Below are positions 7,923 to 16,512 of a stretch of DNA of 45,956 nucleotides, in pieces. Where the stretch lies: positions 1 through 45,956 of the forward strand of contig JAGBDV010000005.1 in assembly GCA_017937305.1 (NCBI GenBank), written 5' to 3'. The notes beneath the pieces are model-generated. The model was not told the origin of the DNA, searched no databases, and worked only from the letters and a program-made list of their open reading frames with translations. The stretch is from Bacilli bacterium. GTDB taxonomy: Bacteria > Bacillota_I > Bacilli_A > ML615J-28 > CAG-313. The position numbers and the translations under genes were made by a program. Each line of letters begins with the position of its first letter. Positions within the stretch are counted from its first letter, which is position 1.

Positions 7923-10900
7923 TTAAGCAGCAGTATTTTCGATATGTAATTTTAATGATGTAGCTGTATTACTTGAATAAATTGAATAAGTAACCTTAAC
8001 ATAATATTCAACACCAGTTTCTAATGCACATTCTAAGTAGAAGTCATATTTATAACCAGTAAATCCAGCATCGACTTTTGCTTGGTAACCATCATTATTA
8101 CTAGAAATAGATGATGAACAAGCTATATCATTGTATACATAACCTTTAGTGTCAATTGAACCATTATTATTTGTATAAATACGATAAGTTCCACTTTCAG
8201 TAACTGTAAACTTAATATAAGTTGTATAATTTGCTTGAACTAACGATAAATTCATTGGTTCTCCAGTATATGTAAATGCACCAGCAGGTGATTTACCATC
8301 AGCATAATCAACTAATGTATAGAATGTAACTGCAAGAGTAGCTTCTTCGCTTTCAACTACTAAATAATAAACTGTATTAGCAGCAAGTTGAGCTGGAGTA
8401 TTAATTTCTGTTCTATCTAAACCATAAACTTTAACAGTTCCAAGTTCAGCTTCAAAGAAATGCCATAATACATCAGTACCAGTTGTAAATTCATAATAAT
8501 AAGTACCATTTGCATTTAATTCCATTTCAGCTTCAAGTGTTAATTCTTCAGCTGTAGTCCAGTATAAACCAGTAGCAACTTTAGTAAGGCTAGCAGTAAA
8601 TGAAGTATTATAACTTGTAGATGTGTTATAAACTTTAATTACATAAGTACCAGCTTCAAGATTTTCTACATAATAATCGCATGCAGCAGTACCAGCTAAT
8701 GTAGCAATTTTTTCAGTCATATCTGCATTATATAAATCAACAGTTTTACTATTAGTATCACTAATCGATAAAATACTTAATTTATATGTACCAGTTTCAG
8801 CAACTTCAACTTGATAGTAAGCATTATTACCATTTGCAAATTCAGCATTAATTACATCACCTAATGTATATTCAAATGGATTATTAGGATCATATCCTTG
8901 AGGATATTCAACAACTGAGAAAGTAAATGTCTTAGTTGTATTACCAGACCAGTTTTGACTAAATACTAAGTAATAAGTTTCACCAGCTTCAACAACTAAA
9001 TCAACAGCAATGCTAGTATTAGAACATGTCTTATATAATAATTGATTACTTAATGCTTCATCAGAATATACATAAACACCAGCCCATGCAGTAGTAGAAA
9101 GTTTTAATGCATATGTACCACTTTGTGTACATTCAAATTTATAAACGATTTTATGATCACTTGATTTAAATACACCAGGTTCAGTAGTAATTACATCACC
9201 AAATGTATAATCAATTGCTTCAGCAGCACAGTCATAATCATAAGAACATACTTCAGCTTTAAATGTTCCCCAACCAGTATATGAACTATATGCTAAGTTA
9301 TAAGCAGCATAATATGTATTTCCAGCTTCTAATAAAACTTTAGAATCACTAGATGTTTTACCTAATACTTCGTTACCTTCAGCATCTACAATCATAAATC
9401 TTCTATAATACTTACCACTTACAGTACCACCTACAACATTAACATCATCAACTGGGAATTTGAAATAATAGTAATCAGTTATTTCTGGAGTAAATACAAA
9501 ATAGAAATCTTGGAATTCTTCATCTGTTGTTGCATTGTAACTAAATTCCCCGTTTTCAAGTTCAACTTCTACTGCAACATCTTTTGTAGCACCAACTGGT
9601 AATTCTTCAAAGTACGCAGTTAATAAAATATCACCAGTAACACCATTAGCAGGATTAAATTCTTCAGCTTCTTCATCTAACCAATATCTAAAGATATAAC
9701 CATGTTTAGTTGGAGTCTCAGGCATAAATTCTTCAATTGAAATACCTGTCCAAACGCTAATTGGATCAATTTCATCAGCACCATCAGTATCAAATTCAAC
9801 AGTTACAGGATATAAATACTTAGCATAAAGAACAATACTTGAAACAATAATATCAGAATTTGTTAAAGGTTTAGTACATTCTGCATCATAATACCAACCA
9901 CCAAATTTCTTAGTAACATTATCACAAACAGGAGCATAAGTATCAAAGCCTTCAATATTAACAATAACATCATTTAAGTTAGCATTTAATACTGCATCTT
10001 CAACACCAGCATCTTGATATTTAAATGTAATATTAGCAGCAGGAACACCATCATTAATTACAAAGTTAGAAAGAACAGCACAGTCAGAACCTTGATTTCC
10101 ACTACTATCTTTTTGGAATTGAATTTTTAATACATCACCAGCAGCAAAAGTTTCACTAAATGAACCAGTAATATCTTGTCCATTTTTACCAGATACTTTT
10201 GATGAATAAACTTCATTACCATTTACATAAATTGTTAAATAGTCATAATTTGATTCAGAGTTAACAACATATGAGAAAGCAGTAAATGATTCTTTAGCGA
10301 ATGTAATTTCTAAAATAGATTTACTACTATTTTTACCTTTATTTCCACTTGTAAATGTACCATTAGCATCATCACATACCCATTCATAAGATCCATCAGC
10401 ACCATTAACAAATGATGTTAATACACCAGCAGGAGCAAAATTAGCAACCTTAGCATATAGAATAACATCATCAGCAGTTAGAACAGTATTAGCAGCAAAT
10501 TCAATTGTTAATGTATTATCTGTATACCAACCTAAAACTAATGCAACAAAAGTATCAGGAGTTGTTGGAGTAAATACATCGTTTTCAACTGCAGTTTCGC
10601 TACCAACTTCTTCTTCATTATACATATATGTAACAGTTACAACTTTTAACCATTTAGCATAAACAGTAGTTGATTCAGTTACACCATTTTCACCAGTAAA
10701 TTTAGTATAGAATTCTTGATCTGTATACCAACCATCAAATACATAATTAGCTTTAGTTGGTTCATCAGGTAATGTAATAGCAACATTAATATCAGTATAA
10801 ATATCTTCTACTTCAGTTCCACCATTAGAATTAAATACAACACTAACAGGAGTTCTCCATCCAGCATAAATTATAGTATCTTTTGAGATACCAGCAGCAA

Positions 10901-12821
10901 AATCAAATTCTACTGTACAATCATCATCAGCATACCAACCATTGAAATATGAACCATCTTTAAGTGGAGTTACATCTGGAGCTGTGATAGCAGCATCAGG
11001 TCTAACTAATAATTTATCAACAACAGTATCACCAGTATTAGCAAATTCTAATGTTACGCCTTCAGTATATTTTGCATAAATTGTAGTATCTGCAGTAATT
11101 CCTGTTGCAAAACTAAATACTTCTGTATATTCACTGTCTTTATACCAACCATCGAAGAAGTATCCGTCTTTTTCAGGATCAGCAGGTTTATTAATTTTTG
11201 CATTATTATAAACTTCTACTGAAGCGATTTCATTACCACCATTAGTATCAAATGATAATACTGATTTTGTATAGAATTCATCTGTAACAAATGTCATATT
11301 ACTAATTGTAGCAGTATCATCACCTTTATTTCCGCCAGAGTCTTTATTATATTGGAAATAAATAAAGTCTCCAGGAAGAACATCATAAGTGATTGTGTCT
11401 TCTTTTTCACCAGATGCTGTTACTCTTTCAGCATATGACCCATTTAATGAAGCATAAATATGTAGTTTATCCCAACCAGATTCAGAAGATACTTTATATG
11501 TAAATGTAAATGTACCACTATCAGTAAAGAATACATCCATATAAGCACCACTTGAACCTAAACCTTTATTATTAGATACAAATACACCATTATCTTCAGC
11601 ATCGACAAATGTATAACTTTCACGATAGTCTACATAGTAACCAGGTGTAGAATCATTTGTTCTTGTTATTACATAAGTAGGAACAGTTTCTGTGAAATTA
11701 GGAACTAAAATAACAGATTCACTAGTTACTGTATACGTTTCTTCATAAACACTACCACTTGCAGTATAACCATTAAATTGATAATTTTCTCTTTCAAGTT
11801 CTTCTAATTCAATTGTAGCACCAACTTTAACTAATTGAGGTTCAACAGCATAAACTTTATTATTATAGTTACCAACAAGAATATAGTCAGTATCCACTAA
11901 TGCAATAACATCACCTTCTGGTGCTAAATCTTTATTAAAGAAATATAATAAACTTAAAGCAAATTCTTCAAATAAATTTAAAGCAATATCATTAGTTTCA
12001 GCATTCTTTAATGCATTGATTTGTTCTACAGGTTTAACTGCATCAACATTTAATTCTAAGAACATATCAAGGATCCAACCCCATTTAGCACTAGTTGTTT
12101 CATTAGCAACAAAGAAATCATAAACATTTGTACCAGCACAATTTACATCACTTGCGTTAACAAGTGGAGTAGAACCATTAACTGCAGATGCTTTCCAAGT
12201 GTTAGCATCAAATTCTATAAATGAAGTATCATACGCTTTATTCCAATCAGCAACAAATAATTGTTCTAAATATTCAGGACGAGTTTCATAAGTTGCAGTA
12301 TCAACAAAAACATTTCCATTACAATCAGTATATGTTTTCATATAGTTAGTAGAAACATAATTAACAACGTTTTGAATAAAGCTACCAGTAACACTATTAC
12401 TAGCAGTCACTGCAACTTCAGCTAAATTTCTAACTACAACTTTTGAATATGAATAATTAGCACCATCATAAACATATGCAACAACACTAATATCTTGATG
12501 AGCAGCCGTCTTAGGGAAATTAACCATTGTAGCAGACATAACTGTGTTTTCTTCAGATACACCTTCAACAACTTGTTTAATTACACCAGGAGTAGCTACT
12601 GTAACTTCTGCAACTTCACCTTTTACAAATAAGAAACCATATTCATTAGTATCCTTATGGTTTACAACATTTGCAACCCATTTCATACCATTTAATCCAT
12701 CGGTTCTAATTTGTACACCATCTTCTATTTCAACTTTAGTAGGTTCACTAGCTTTAACAGCAATAAAACCTAATGATAAAACCATTAAAACAGTTAGTAA
12801 ACATAAAACTATTTTTTTCAT
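7923..12821 (-). CDS. Giant modular secreted protein with InlB-type repeats and PPC-like domains
   Basis: A 1632-residue exported protein; the signal peptide ends near FIAVKASE. Domains by rough residue: 25-390 unique N-terminal region with InlB-like fragments; ~394-517 a beta-sandwich; ~518-793 four InlB/Listeria-Bacteroides repeats (motifs GWYKDSEY, GWYADDDC, GWYTDQEF, GWYTDNTL, each closing on YAK or YAGW); ~797-923 a second copy of the beta-sandwich; ~925-1077 two more repeats; ~1078-1632 about five PPC-like sandwiches (ESGTYRIY, EAGETYYLVF, LEAGTYVIKV). No catalytic motif, LPXTG or C-terminal helix is seen, so it may be released or held non-covalently. It follows the 41-residue peptide gene, whose stop overlaps its GGAGG site. 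Probably an adhesin or glycan-binding protein; function inferred from architecture only. Confidence 0.9.
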   Translation of the reverse strand: MKKIVLCLLTVLMVLSLGFIAVKASEPTKVEIEDGVQIRTDGLNGMKWVANVVNHKDTNEYGFLFVKGEVAEVTVATPGVIKQVVEGVSEENTVMSATMVNFPKTAAHQDISVVAYVYDGANYSYSKVVVRNLAEVAVTASNSVTGSFIQNVVNYVSTNYMKTYTDCNGNVFVDTATYETRPEYLEQLFVADWNKAYDTSFIEFDANTWKASAVNGSTPLVNASDVNCAGTNVYDFFVANETTSAKWGWILDMFLELNVDAVKPVEQINALKNAETNDIALNLFEEFALSLLYFFNKDLAPEGDVIALVDTDYILVGNYNNKVYAVEPQLVKVGATIELEELERENYQFNGYTASGSVYEETYTVTSESVILVPNFTETVPTYVITRTNDSTPGYYVDYRESYTFVDAEDNGVFVSNNKGLGSSGAYMDVFFTDSGTFTFTYKVSSESGWDKLHIYASLNGSYAERVTASGEKEDTITYDVLPGDFIYFQYNKDSGGNKGDDTATISNMTFVTDEFYTKSVLSFDTNGGNEIASVEVYNNAKINKPADPEKDGYFFDGWYKDSEYTEVFSFATGITADTTIYAKYTEGVTLEFANTGDTVVDKLLVRPDAAITAPDVTPLKDGSYFNGWYADDDCTVEFDFAAGISKDTIIYAGWRTPVSVVFNSNGGTEVEDIYTDINVAITLPDEPTKANYVFDGWYTDQEFYTKFTGENGVTESTTVYAKWLKVVTVTYMYNEEEVGSETAVENDVFTPTTPDTFVALVLGWYTDNTLTIEFAANTVLTADDVILYAKVANFAPAGVLTSFVNGADGSYEWVCDDANGTFTSGNKGKNSSKSILEITFAKESFTAFSYVVNSESNYDYLTIYVNGNEVYSSKVSGKNGQDITGSFSETFAAGDVLKIQFQKDSSGNQGSDCAVLSNFVINDGVPAANITFKYQDAGVEDAVLNANLNDVIVNIEGFDTYAPVCDNVTKKFGGWYYDAECTKPLTNSDIIVSSIVLYAKYLYPVTVEFDTDGADEIDPISVWTGISIEEFMPETPTKHGYIFRYWLDEEAEEFNPANGVTGDILLTAYFEELPVGATKDVAVEVELENGEFSYNATTDEEFQDFYFVFTPEITDYYYFKFPVDDVNVVGGTVSGKYYRRFMIVDAEGNEVLGKTSSDSKVLLEAGNTYYAAYNLAYSSYTGWGTFKAEVCSYDYDCAAEAIDYTFGDVITTEPGVFKSSDHKIVYKFECTQSGTYALKLSTTAWAGVYVYSDEALSNQLLYKTCSNTSIAVDLVVEAGETYYLVFSQNWSGNTTKTFTFSVVEYPQGYDPNNPFEYTLGDVINAEFANGNNAYYQVEVAETGTYKLSILSISDTNSKTVDLYNADMTEKIATLAGTAACDYYVENLEAGTYVIKVYNTSTSYNTSFTASLTKVATGLYWTTAEELTLEAEMELNANGTYYYEFTTGTDVLWHFFEAELGTVKVYGLDRTEINTPAQLAANTVYYLVVESEEATLAVTFYTLVDYADGKSPAGAFTYTGEPMNLSLVQANYTTYIKFTVTESGTYRIYTNNNGSIDTKGYVYNDIACSSSISSNNDGYQAKVDAGFTGYKYDFYLECALETGVEYYVKVTYSIYSSNTATSLKLHIENTAA

Positions 12822-12835
12822 AATTTACATTCCTC

Positions 12836-12961
12836 CTATTCGAAGAAATCTGTTTCACCGTCTGCCCAAGGGAATTCAATAACCACACTCGCTTCAGCAG
12901 TTAGGATTTCAGATTCATAATTAACGATTTCGATAGAAGGGGTTTCATAATATTTACACAT
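12836..12961 (-). CDS. 41-residue peptide, coupled to the giant surface protein
   Basis: A short gene with an excellent start (TAAGGAGG, five bases, ATG at 12961). It ends in a TAG that overlaps the GGAGG site of the downstream giant gene, so the two are probably translationally coupled. It begins MCKYYETPSIEIVNYESE, then a short ILTAEASV segment and an acidic tail ending DGETDFFE. Small proteins of the form M-x-K-Y-x-x-P-x-I/L-E-V/I, with an acidic or Gly-rich tail, are common in gut Firmicutes and are often suspected to be modified-peptide precursors; their function is not established. There is no signal peptide and no maturation enzyme next to it. Real gene likely; role unknown. Confidence 0.75.
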   Translation of the reverse strand: MCKYYETPSIEIVNYESEILTAEASVVIEFPWADGETDFFE

Positions 12962-13006
12962 ATTTTCCTCCTTAAAGTATATATTATTTTGTGAATATAC
13001 ACTTCT

Positions 13007-13035
13007 AATATATCACTTTTCAATTTTCTTGTAAA
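13007..13035 (-). promoter_or_regulatory. Promoter of the peptide-giant protein operon
   Basis: TTTACA (13035-13030) and TATATT (13012-13007) on the minus strand are separated by exactly 17 bases, about 45 bases before the ATG at 12961. Between this and the Abi_2 terminator nothing else is seen. Confidence 0.8.
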
Positions 13036-13192
13036 GTACTATGTCTTCTAAATATACATTTTTGTGTTTTATAAATATACATTTTTTTAATTTATTTTCA
13101 TAGTTTTTTCATTTTTTTAATTTTTCCAAGACTTATACTCCCATAATAATAAGATATTTCAGCTCAATCAGAATGGAAATGTGTTGACACAC

Positions 13193-13219
13193 ACAGGAAA
13201 AATTGATTAAACAATTTTT
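13193..13219 (-). terminator. Terminator after the Abi_2 gene
   Basis: AAAAATTG (13198-13205) pairs with CAATTTTT (13212-13219) around a six-base loop. On the minus strand the 3' arm itself ends in five U. The stem is AT-rich and therefore weak. It lies 20 bases past the stop at 13239. Confidence 0.55.
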
Positions 13220-13238
13220 GTATAAAAATAATGTTTTT

Positions 13239-13931
13239 TTAAAAAAAATATAGTGATTTATAATTCTTAGGTGTAACGGGTATTGAAATCATAATTGTAT
13301 TATATATTCTTGCGTAATGAGCACAACAATTTCTTAGGTGTGTTAAACAGTATAGCCAAGAGGACAAGCAAGTAGAATTACTATTAAAAGTTCTTGCTAT
13401 TTCTTTTTGCAACTTTGTATCTAATTGTGAATACATTTTTGAAACATCACTAAAATCAAAAAATTCAATTATAACCCATAATGGAAATTTACCTTCATAT
13501 TTAGTCATATGATGAATCACAATTGGGTTCTTTTCATTTCTTTTTATATATTTATTTAAATTAGCTTGCAATATGTTCTCATCAAATTTATTATTATAAT
13601 TATTACTATCTAAATATCCAAGCGGTCCATATTTTAAAGAATGATAATATGCAATTCTTGTTTTAATTTCCACTTCTATATGTTCAATTACATAACTTAA
13701 CATATTTCTAAGTTTACGATCAAACAGATAATTTCTATATACTTTATTAAAAGAAGTCCCTTCTAAATATTTATTATCTGATTCTTTGAAAGGTAAAAAA
13801 TAAGAGGTCAATCTATAATAGTTAATATCGAGCAAAATACTATTTGTAAGTTCTTCATCTTCTATTATACAACCTCTTGTTTTTAATAATTCAATTTGTT
13901 AATCTATAGTTAAATGTTTTTTAACATCCAT
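13239..13931 (-). pseudogene. Abi_2 family (AbiD/AbiF-type HEPN) gene with in-frame stop and short C-terminus
   Basis: Abi_2 proteins are abortive-infection RNases with a HEPN fold. From ATG 13931 (GGGGG site five bases upstream) the frame reads MDVKKHLTID, then TAA at 13901-13899, then QIELLKTRGCIIEDEE, a canonical Abi_2 N-terminus (QIELLKSRG, then INYYRL). The frame stays open to 13239 with INYYRLTSYFLPF, KFPLWVIIEFFDF and the HEPN-like RNCCAHYARIYN (R-x4-H). Without read-through only an inner TTG (13835) would open the rest. The C-terminus stops soon after VTPKN at a poly-T/poly-A tract, short of the ~300 residues usual in the family. Two lesions suggest a decayed gene, though the promoter and leader remain. 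Confidence 0.8.
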
Positions 13932-13936
13932 ATATA

Positions 13937-13997
13937 CCCCCAATTATAAAAACATCTCCCCTGGGGCACATTGTAAAGAGGTGTAGGGAGTTTTATC
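13937..13997 (-). ncRNA. Structured GC-rich leader RNA of the Abi_2 gene
   Basis: Between the promoter and the Abi_2 ATG the minus strand forms a long stem: AUAAAAC-UCCC (13996-13986) with GGGGA-GAU-GUUUUUAU (13961-13946), enclosing a 24-base region that itself contains GCCCC facing GGGG. The GGGGG ribosome site (13941-13937) can compete for the same C-rich strands. AbiF-type Abi_2 genes have been reported to sit with an adjacent non-coding RNA that restrains them; I recall this without certainty. The pairing is seen, the role inferred. Confidence 0.45.
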
Positions 13998-14003
13998 AAT
14001 AAT

Positions 14004-14031
14004 ATTATATTACGAATCATAAAAAAATCAA
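14004..14031 (-). promoter_or_regulatory. Promoter of the Abi_2 leader
   Basis: TTGATT (14031-14026), 16 bases, then TATAAT (14009-14004) on the minus strand. The start of transcription would be near 13997, which places the whole structured leader in the RNA. Confidence 0.75.
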
Positions 14032-14064
14032 CCAATTTAATATACTTTTTTTAATCTTGATTTT

Positions 14065-15144
14065 TTATTCTACAATTTCATTATAGTACTCTTTAGGAAT
14101 TGTAATTATATCAAGAGTATTACCTAAAAATTGTGCTATATAGTCACCAGAAACATCATTTGTATATTCCATAATTATATTATTAACTATTGTATTATAA
14201 TAATAATTAACAGGGACAAAAGTTAAAGAACCACTAATATATCTTATATGTAATACCATTATATTATTTTTAAAGAATTCATCTGCTTCTTCTTCACTCA
14301 ATAATTCTTTATTCATACGTGGAATATTAGGATATATCTCATAATATGATTCAACATTATCTATAATTAGATATTTTCTATTTGATAAATTATATTCTTT
14401 TACAAATAATGCAAATGAATTATCATCTGAATAACTACCAAAATATAAAATTGTAGTATCTAATTTAATTTTAGTTATTTCTTCTTGAACTATTTCTCCA
14501 CATAATTTACACGTAGATTGTTTAATATACGAGTTATCAACTTTTTTTATTTCTTCTTCATAATGATGTAAATTATCATTACATGAGTAATCACTTAGTC
14601 CATTAACAGTTACTTTTATTTCACATTCTCCTTCGGGCATTCTAGCTAAATATGTTTTGAAGTTATTAGTTCCAATTAACGAATCAATTCCTTCTTTTTC
14701 TTTCCCATTAATAGTTACTGTAATATTATCATATAGTTCATGTGATACATGAAAGATTATTGCTTCTTCTGGTGCGTAATAATCATTAAGCACTTCTTCT
14801 ATTAAGTCAAAATTATCAATAACATTTACTTTATATATTTCTTCCGAATAACTGATTGTCAATACTGAATCTTTTGCAGGCATATTAAATTTTATTGAAT
14901 TAATTCCAGTTAGTTCACCTAATAATTCACCATCTAAAAATGCAAAAGTACATACATCATCTTCATATATCATTTTGACTTCTACTTCTTCTTCTGCTTT
15001 ATATTCATTCTTTATTCCTATTAATTCATATTCGGTTTGATTTTGAATTGTTAATTCATAAGTTTCACTATTACCAATATTTTCACATCCAACCAAACAT
15101 AATCCAAATACTAATAAAAACATACAAACTAATATTTTCTTCAT
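14065..15144 (-). CDS. Surface lipoprotein with one zinc-knuckle-like segment, unknown function
   Basis: A 359-residue predicted lipoprotein: the signal peptide ends LCLVGC with the lipid-modified Cys near residue 20. I recognise no enzyme family. The first 120 residues look like beta-sandwich repeats (TYELTIQNQTEYELIG, DSVLTISYSEEIYKV). Around residues 192-220 the pattern HHYEEEI, then STCKLCGEIVQEE, resembles the short H...C..C segment that recurs in large gut-bacterial surface proteins. The C-terminal part (ILYFGSYSDDNSFALF) is a further beta-rich domain. It starts behind TAGGAGG and stands alone between the Abi_2 gene and the scar region. Confidence 0.8.
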   Translation of the reverse strand: MKKILVCMFLLVFGLCLVGCENIGNSETYELTIQNQTEYELIGIKNEYKAEEEVEVKMIYEDDVCTFAFLDGELLGELTGINSIKFNMPAKDSVLTISYSEEIYKVNVIDNFDLIEEVLNDYYAPEEAIIFHVSHELYDNITVTINGKEKEGIDSLIGTNNFKTYLARMPEGECEIKVTVNGLSDYSCNDNLHHYEEEIKKVDNSYIKQSTCKLCGEIVQEEITKIKLDTTILYFGSYSDDNSFALFVKEYNLSNRKYLIIDNVESYYEIYPNIPRMNKELLSEEEADEFFKNNIMVLHIRYISGSLTFVPVNYYYNTIVNNIIMEYTNDVSGDYIAQFLGNTLDIITIPKEYYNEIVE

Positions 15145-15212
15145 ATAAATTTACCTCCTATTTATATAACAAATAAAAGTCCAATTTTGTTGGAAATATT
15201 TTACTTATTTAT

Positions 15213-15241
15213 ATTATAATACATAATTTTAAAATAATCAC
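15213..15241 (-). promoter_or_regulatory. Promoter of the 14065-15144 lipoprotein
   Basis: TATAAT at 15218-15213 with a weak GTGATT 17 bases upstream, on the minus strand. It lies about 70 bases before the ATG, and a small CCAA/TTGG hairpin lies in the leader. Confidence 0.6.
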
Positions 15242-15385
15242 TATAATCATCTCTCTTTTTAAGAGAACTTTTATTCTTTCATATATAAAACAATTTAACA
15301 TTGCAAAAGGTGACAAAAAGTTTTGTATTTTCATCTATATTATATCATTTAGAATTATGTGGTGTCAAATTATAAATCTCTTATA

Positions 15386-15410
15386 GGTTCGAGTCCGTGG
15401 TAAGTCTCCA
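15386..15410 (+). other. tRNA 3'-end fragment (possible att scar)
   Basis: GGTTCGAGTCC, then GTGGTAAGTCTCCA, reads as a T-loop, 3' T-stem strand, 3' acceptor strand, discriminator and CCA. The 5' T-stem strand (ATAGG) does not pair beyond two bases and no D or anticodon arm lies upstream, so it is not a working tRNA. Elements that integrate at tRNA 3' ends leave exactly such pieces. It stands out in an AT-rich stretch. Confidence 0.5.
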
Positions 15411-15453
15411 ATAGTTGTAAATACAACTATTAGTCTTTAAATCTAAATATTTA

Positions 15454-15591
15454 TTTTTAATTTTAAATTCTTTTACTTTTACCTTTATATATATAAATAG
15501 GATATTCTAACCTTATTTGATTAAAATACCCTATAAAAATAAAAAATAGATCATCTTTTTAAGAAGACCTATAGATTTTTATAAAAAAATG
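15454..15591. repeat. Direct repeat copy 1 (matches 16560-16700)
   Basis: About 138 bases nearly identical and in the same orientation to 16560-16700. It includes a second, slightly mismatched copy of the tRNA operon terminator (stem 15546-15572). The similarity ends at AAAATG, which in copy 2 is the encoded CCA end of tRNA-Gly; here it runs into unrelated sequence. Confidence 0.92.
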
Positions 15592-15663
15592 TGTCATTAC
15601 TACGAAATGTTTCATATTTACTTAGCTTAACTTTTCATTTTATATTCCACATATCTAATCGAT

Positions 15664-15708
15664 AAATAGAAATTTATATAACATTATTATAGCATATAAT
15701 TTCTATTT
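15664..15708. repeat. Imperfect inverted repeat
   Basis: AAATAGAAATTTATAT (15664-15679) faces ATATAATTTCTATTT (15694-15708) around a 14-base centre, with one bulged base. It is too AT-rich for a strong hairpin. It could be a binding site or an end of a lost element. Confidence 0.45.
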
Positions 15709-15756
15709 CTACAAATTATGACATATTGATATATTTTTTCATTTTATATTCACATT

Positions 15757-15787
15757 AAAAAAGCACCAAAGCATTATACCTTGATGC
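15757..15787 (-). terminator. Terminator after the AlbA_2-type gene fragment
   Basis: On the minus strand GCATCAAGG pairs with CTTTGGTGC around a seven-base loop, followed by six U. Two pairs are G-U wobbles that would be A-C mismatches on the other strand, so it works only in the minus direction. Confidence 0.85.
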
Positions 15788-15900
15788 GTATACTTGTTAT
15801 TTATATTTTACAACCACGTTTTCTCCCATATTTGATAGAGGAAGCAATCAGGAGTACATTATAATTTATCATTTACTTTAATCTAATTGACACATTTTTA

Positions 15901-16512
15901 TTATTTTAATATTTTCCAATATCCGCCTTTATTAGATCCTTCTATATCAATCATTTCTTTTTCTTTCAAACTTGTAATAATTCTGTTAATAGTTCTTCTT
16001 GGTATATTTGTTTTTTCAATTATTTCGGTAACAGTAATTTTAGGATTTTCCTTCATTAATGTGTAAATTATTTTTTCATTTTCGTTTATTGTGCCATTTA
16101 TTATGCCATTTATTATGCCATTTATTGTGCCACGGTCTAAATTTTCATAATTAGCATTATAAATTACAACACTAAAATGTGTTTCTGTAGCATAAAATTC
16201 TACATGGTTTTCTTGATCATCAAAAAGTCTATTAGTTCCATTAACAATTTTATCAAAACCACTACCACGTCTATCCATAAATTTCATTCTTGCAAATATG
16301 TCTGCTAGAATTGGATTTCTTCTAATAGATGGAATATTATTATTTAGTTCTTTATTTATTAACATACCTGATACCATTGGTCCAGGAGATGTAATAACAA
16401 TTCTATCATCATAAATATCAATTGTTACCTCTGAACCAACATTAGTATATTGTCTATGAATTATCGCATTAACAATAGCTTCTCTTATTGCTATTTCATC
16501 ATATTCTGGCAT
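15901..16512 (-). pseudogene. AlbA_2/RecG-like ATPase-fold regulator, N-terminus missing
   Basis: The product matches the C-terminal part of proteins often named ATP-dependent DNA helicase RecG-like or AlbA_2-domain transcriptional regulators. The HATPase-like segment MPEYDEIAIREAIVNAIIHR is followed by VTIDIYDDRIVITSPG, RRNPILADIF and RRGSGFDKI; a flexible GTINGIINGIINGTIN linker leads to a winged helix (VTEIIEKTNIPRRTINRII). Full-length relatives have about 200 residues before this, including the DNA-binding AlbA_2 domain. Here the frame continues upstream only as lysine-rich low complexity (about to 16574) into the direct repeat, where a stop occurs. A truncation made when the repeat was placed is the simple reading. 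It may still be expressed from inner ATG codons. Confidence 0.8.
16085..16132 (-). repeat. Four tandem 12-bp units inside the truncated gene
   Basis: TTTATTRTGCCA repeats four times without interruption (16085-16096, 16097-16108, 16109-16120, 16121-16132) and encodes the G-[TI]-I-N linker before the winged helix. Being a multiple of three, copy changes would alter linker length without a frameshift. Confidence 0.9.

Larger units (their letters stand above)
15242..15900. other. Gene-free scar region
   Basis: No credible gene is seen in these 660 bases. They hold a short hairpin (TCTCTT/AAGAGA near 15253), a tRNA 3'-end fragment (15386-15410), a perfect nine-base hairpin right after it (AATAGTTGT/ACAACTATT, about 15410-15431), the first direct repeat copy (15454-15591), an imperfect inverted repeat (15664-15708) and a minus-strand terminator (15757-15787). 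The mixture looks like debris left by insertion and deletion beside a tRNA cluster. Confidence 0.7.

Noticed and set aside
12544-12882. Plus-strand 112-codon open frame over the start of the giant gene
   Set aside because: It is antisense to a clear signal-peptide gene and to the 41-residue peptide gene, has no ribosome site and low-complexity content.
12822-13238. Peptide gene at 12836-12961 as a toxin-antitoxin partner of the Abi_2 gene
   Set aside because: A terminator and a separate strong promoter lie between them, and the peptide is coupled to the surface-protein gene instead.
13899-13901. TAA as a recoded sense codon in the Abi_2 gene
   Set aside because: TAA ends many intact genes here (ispH, trpS, murQ neighbours), so recoding is not supported; a mutation is simpler.
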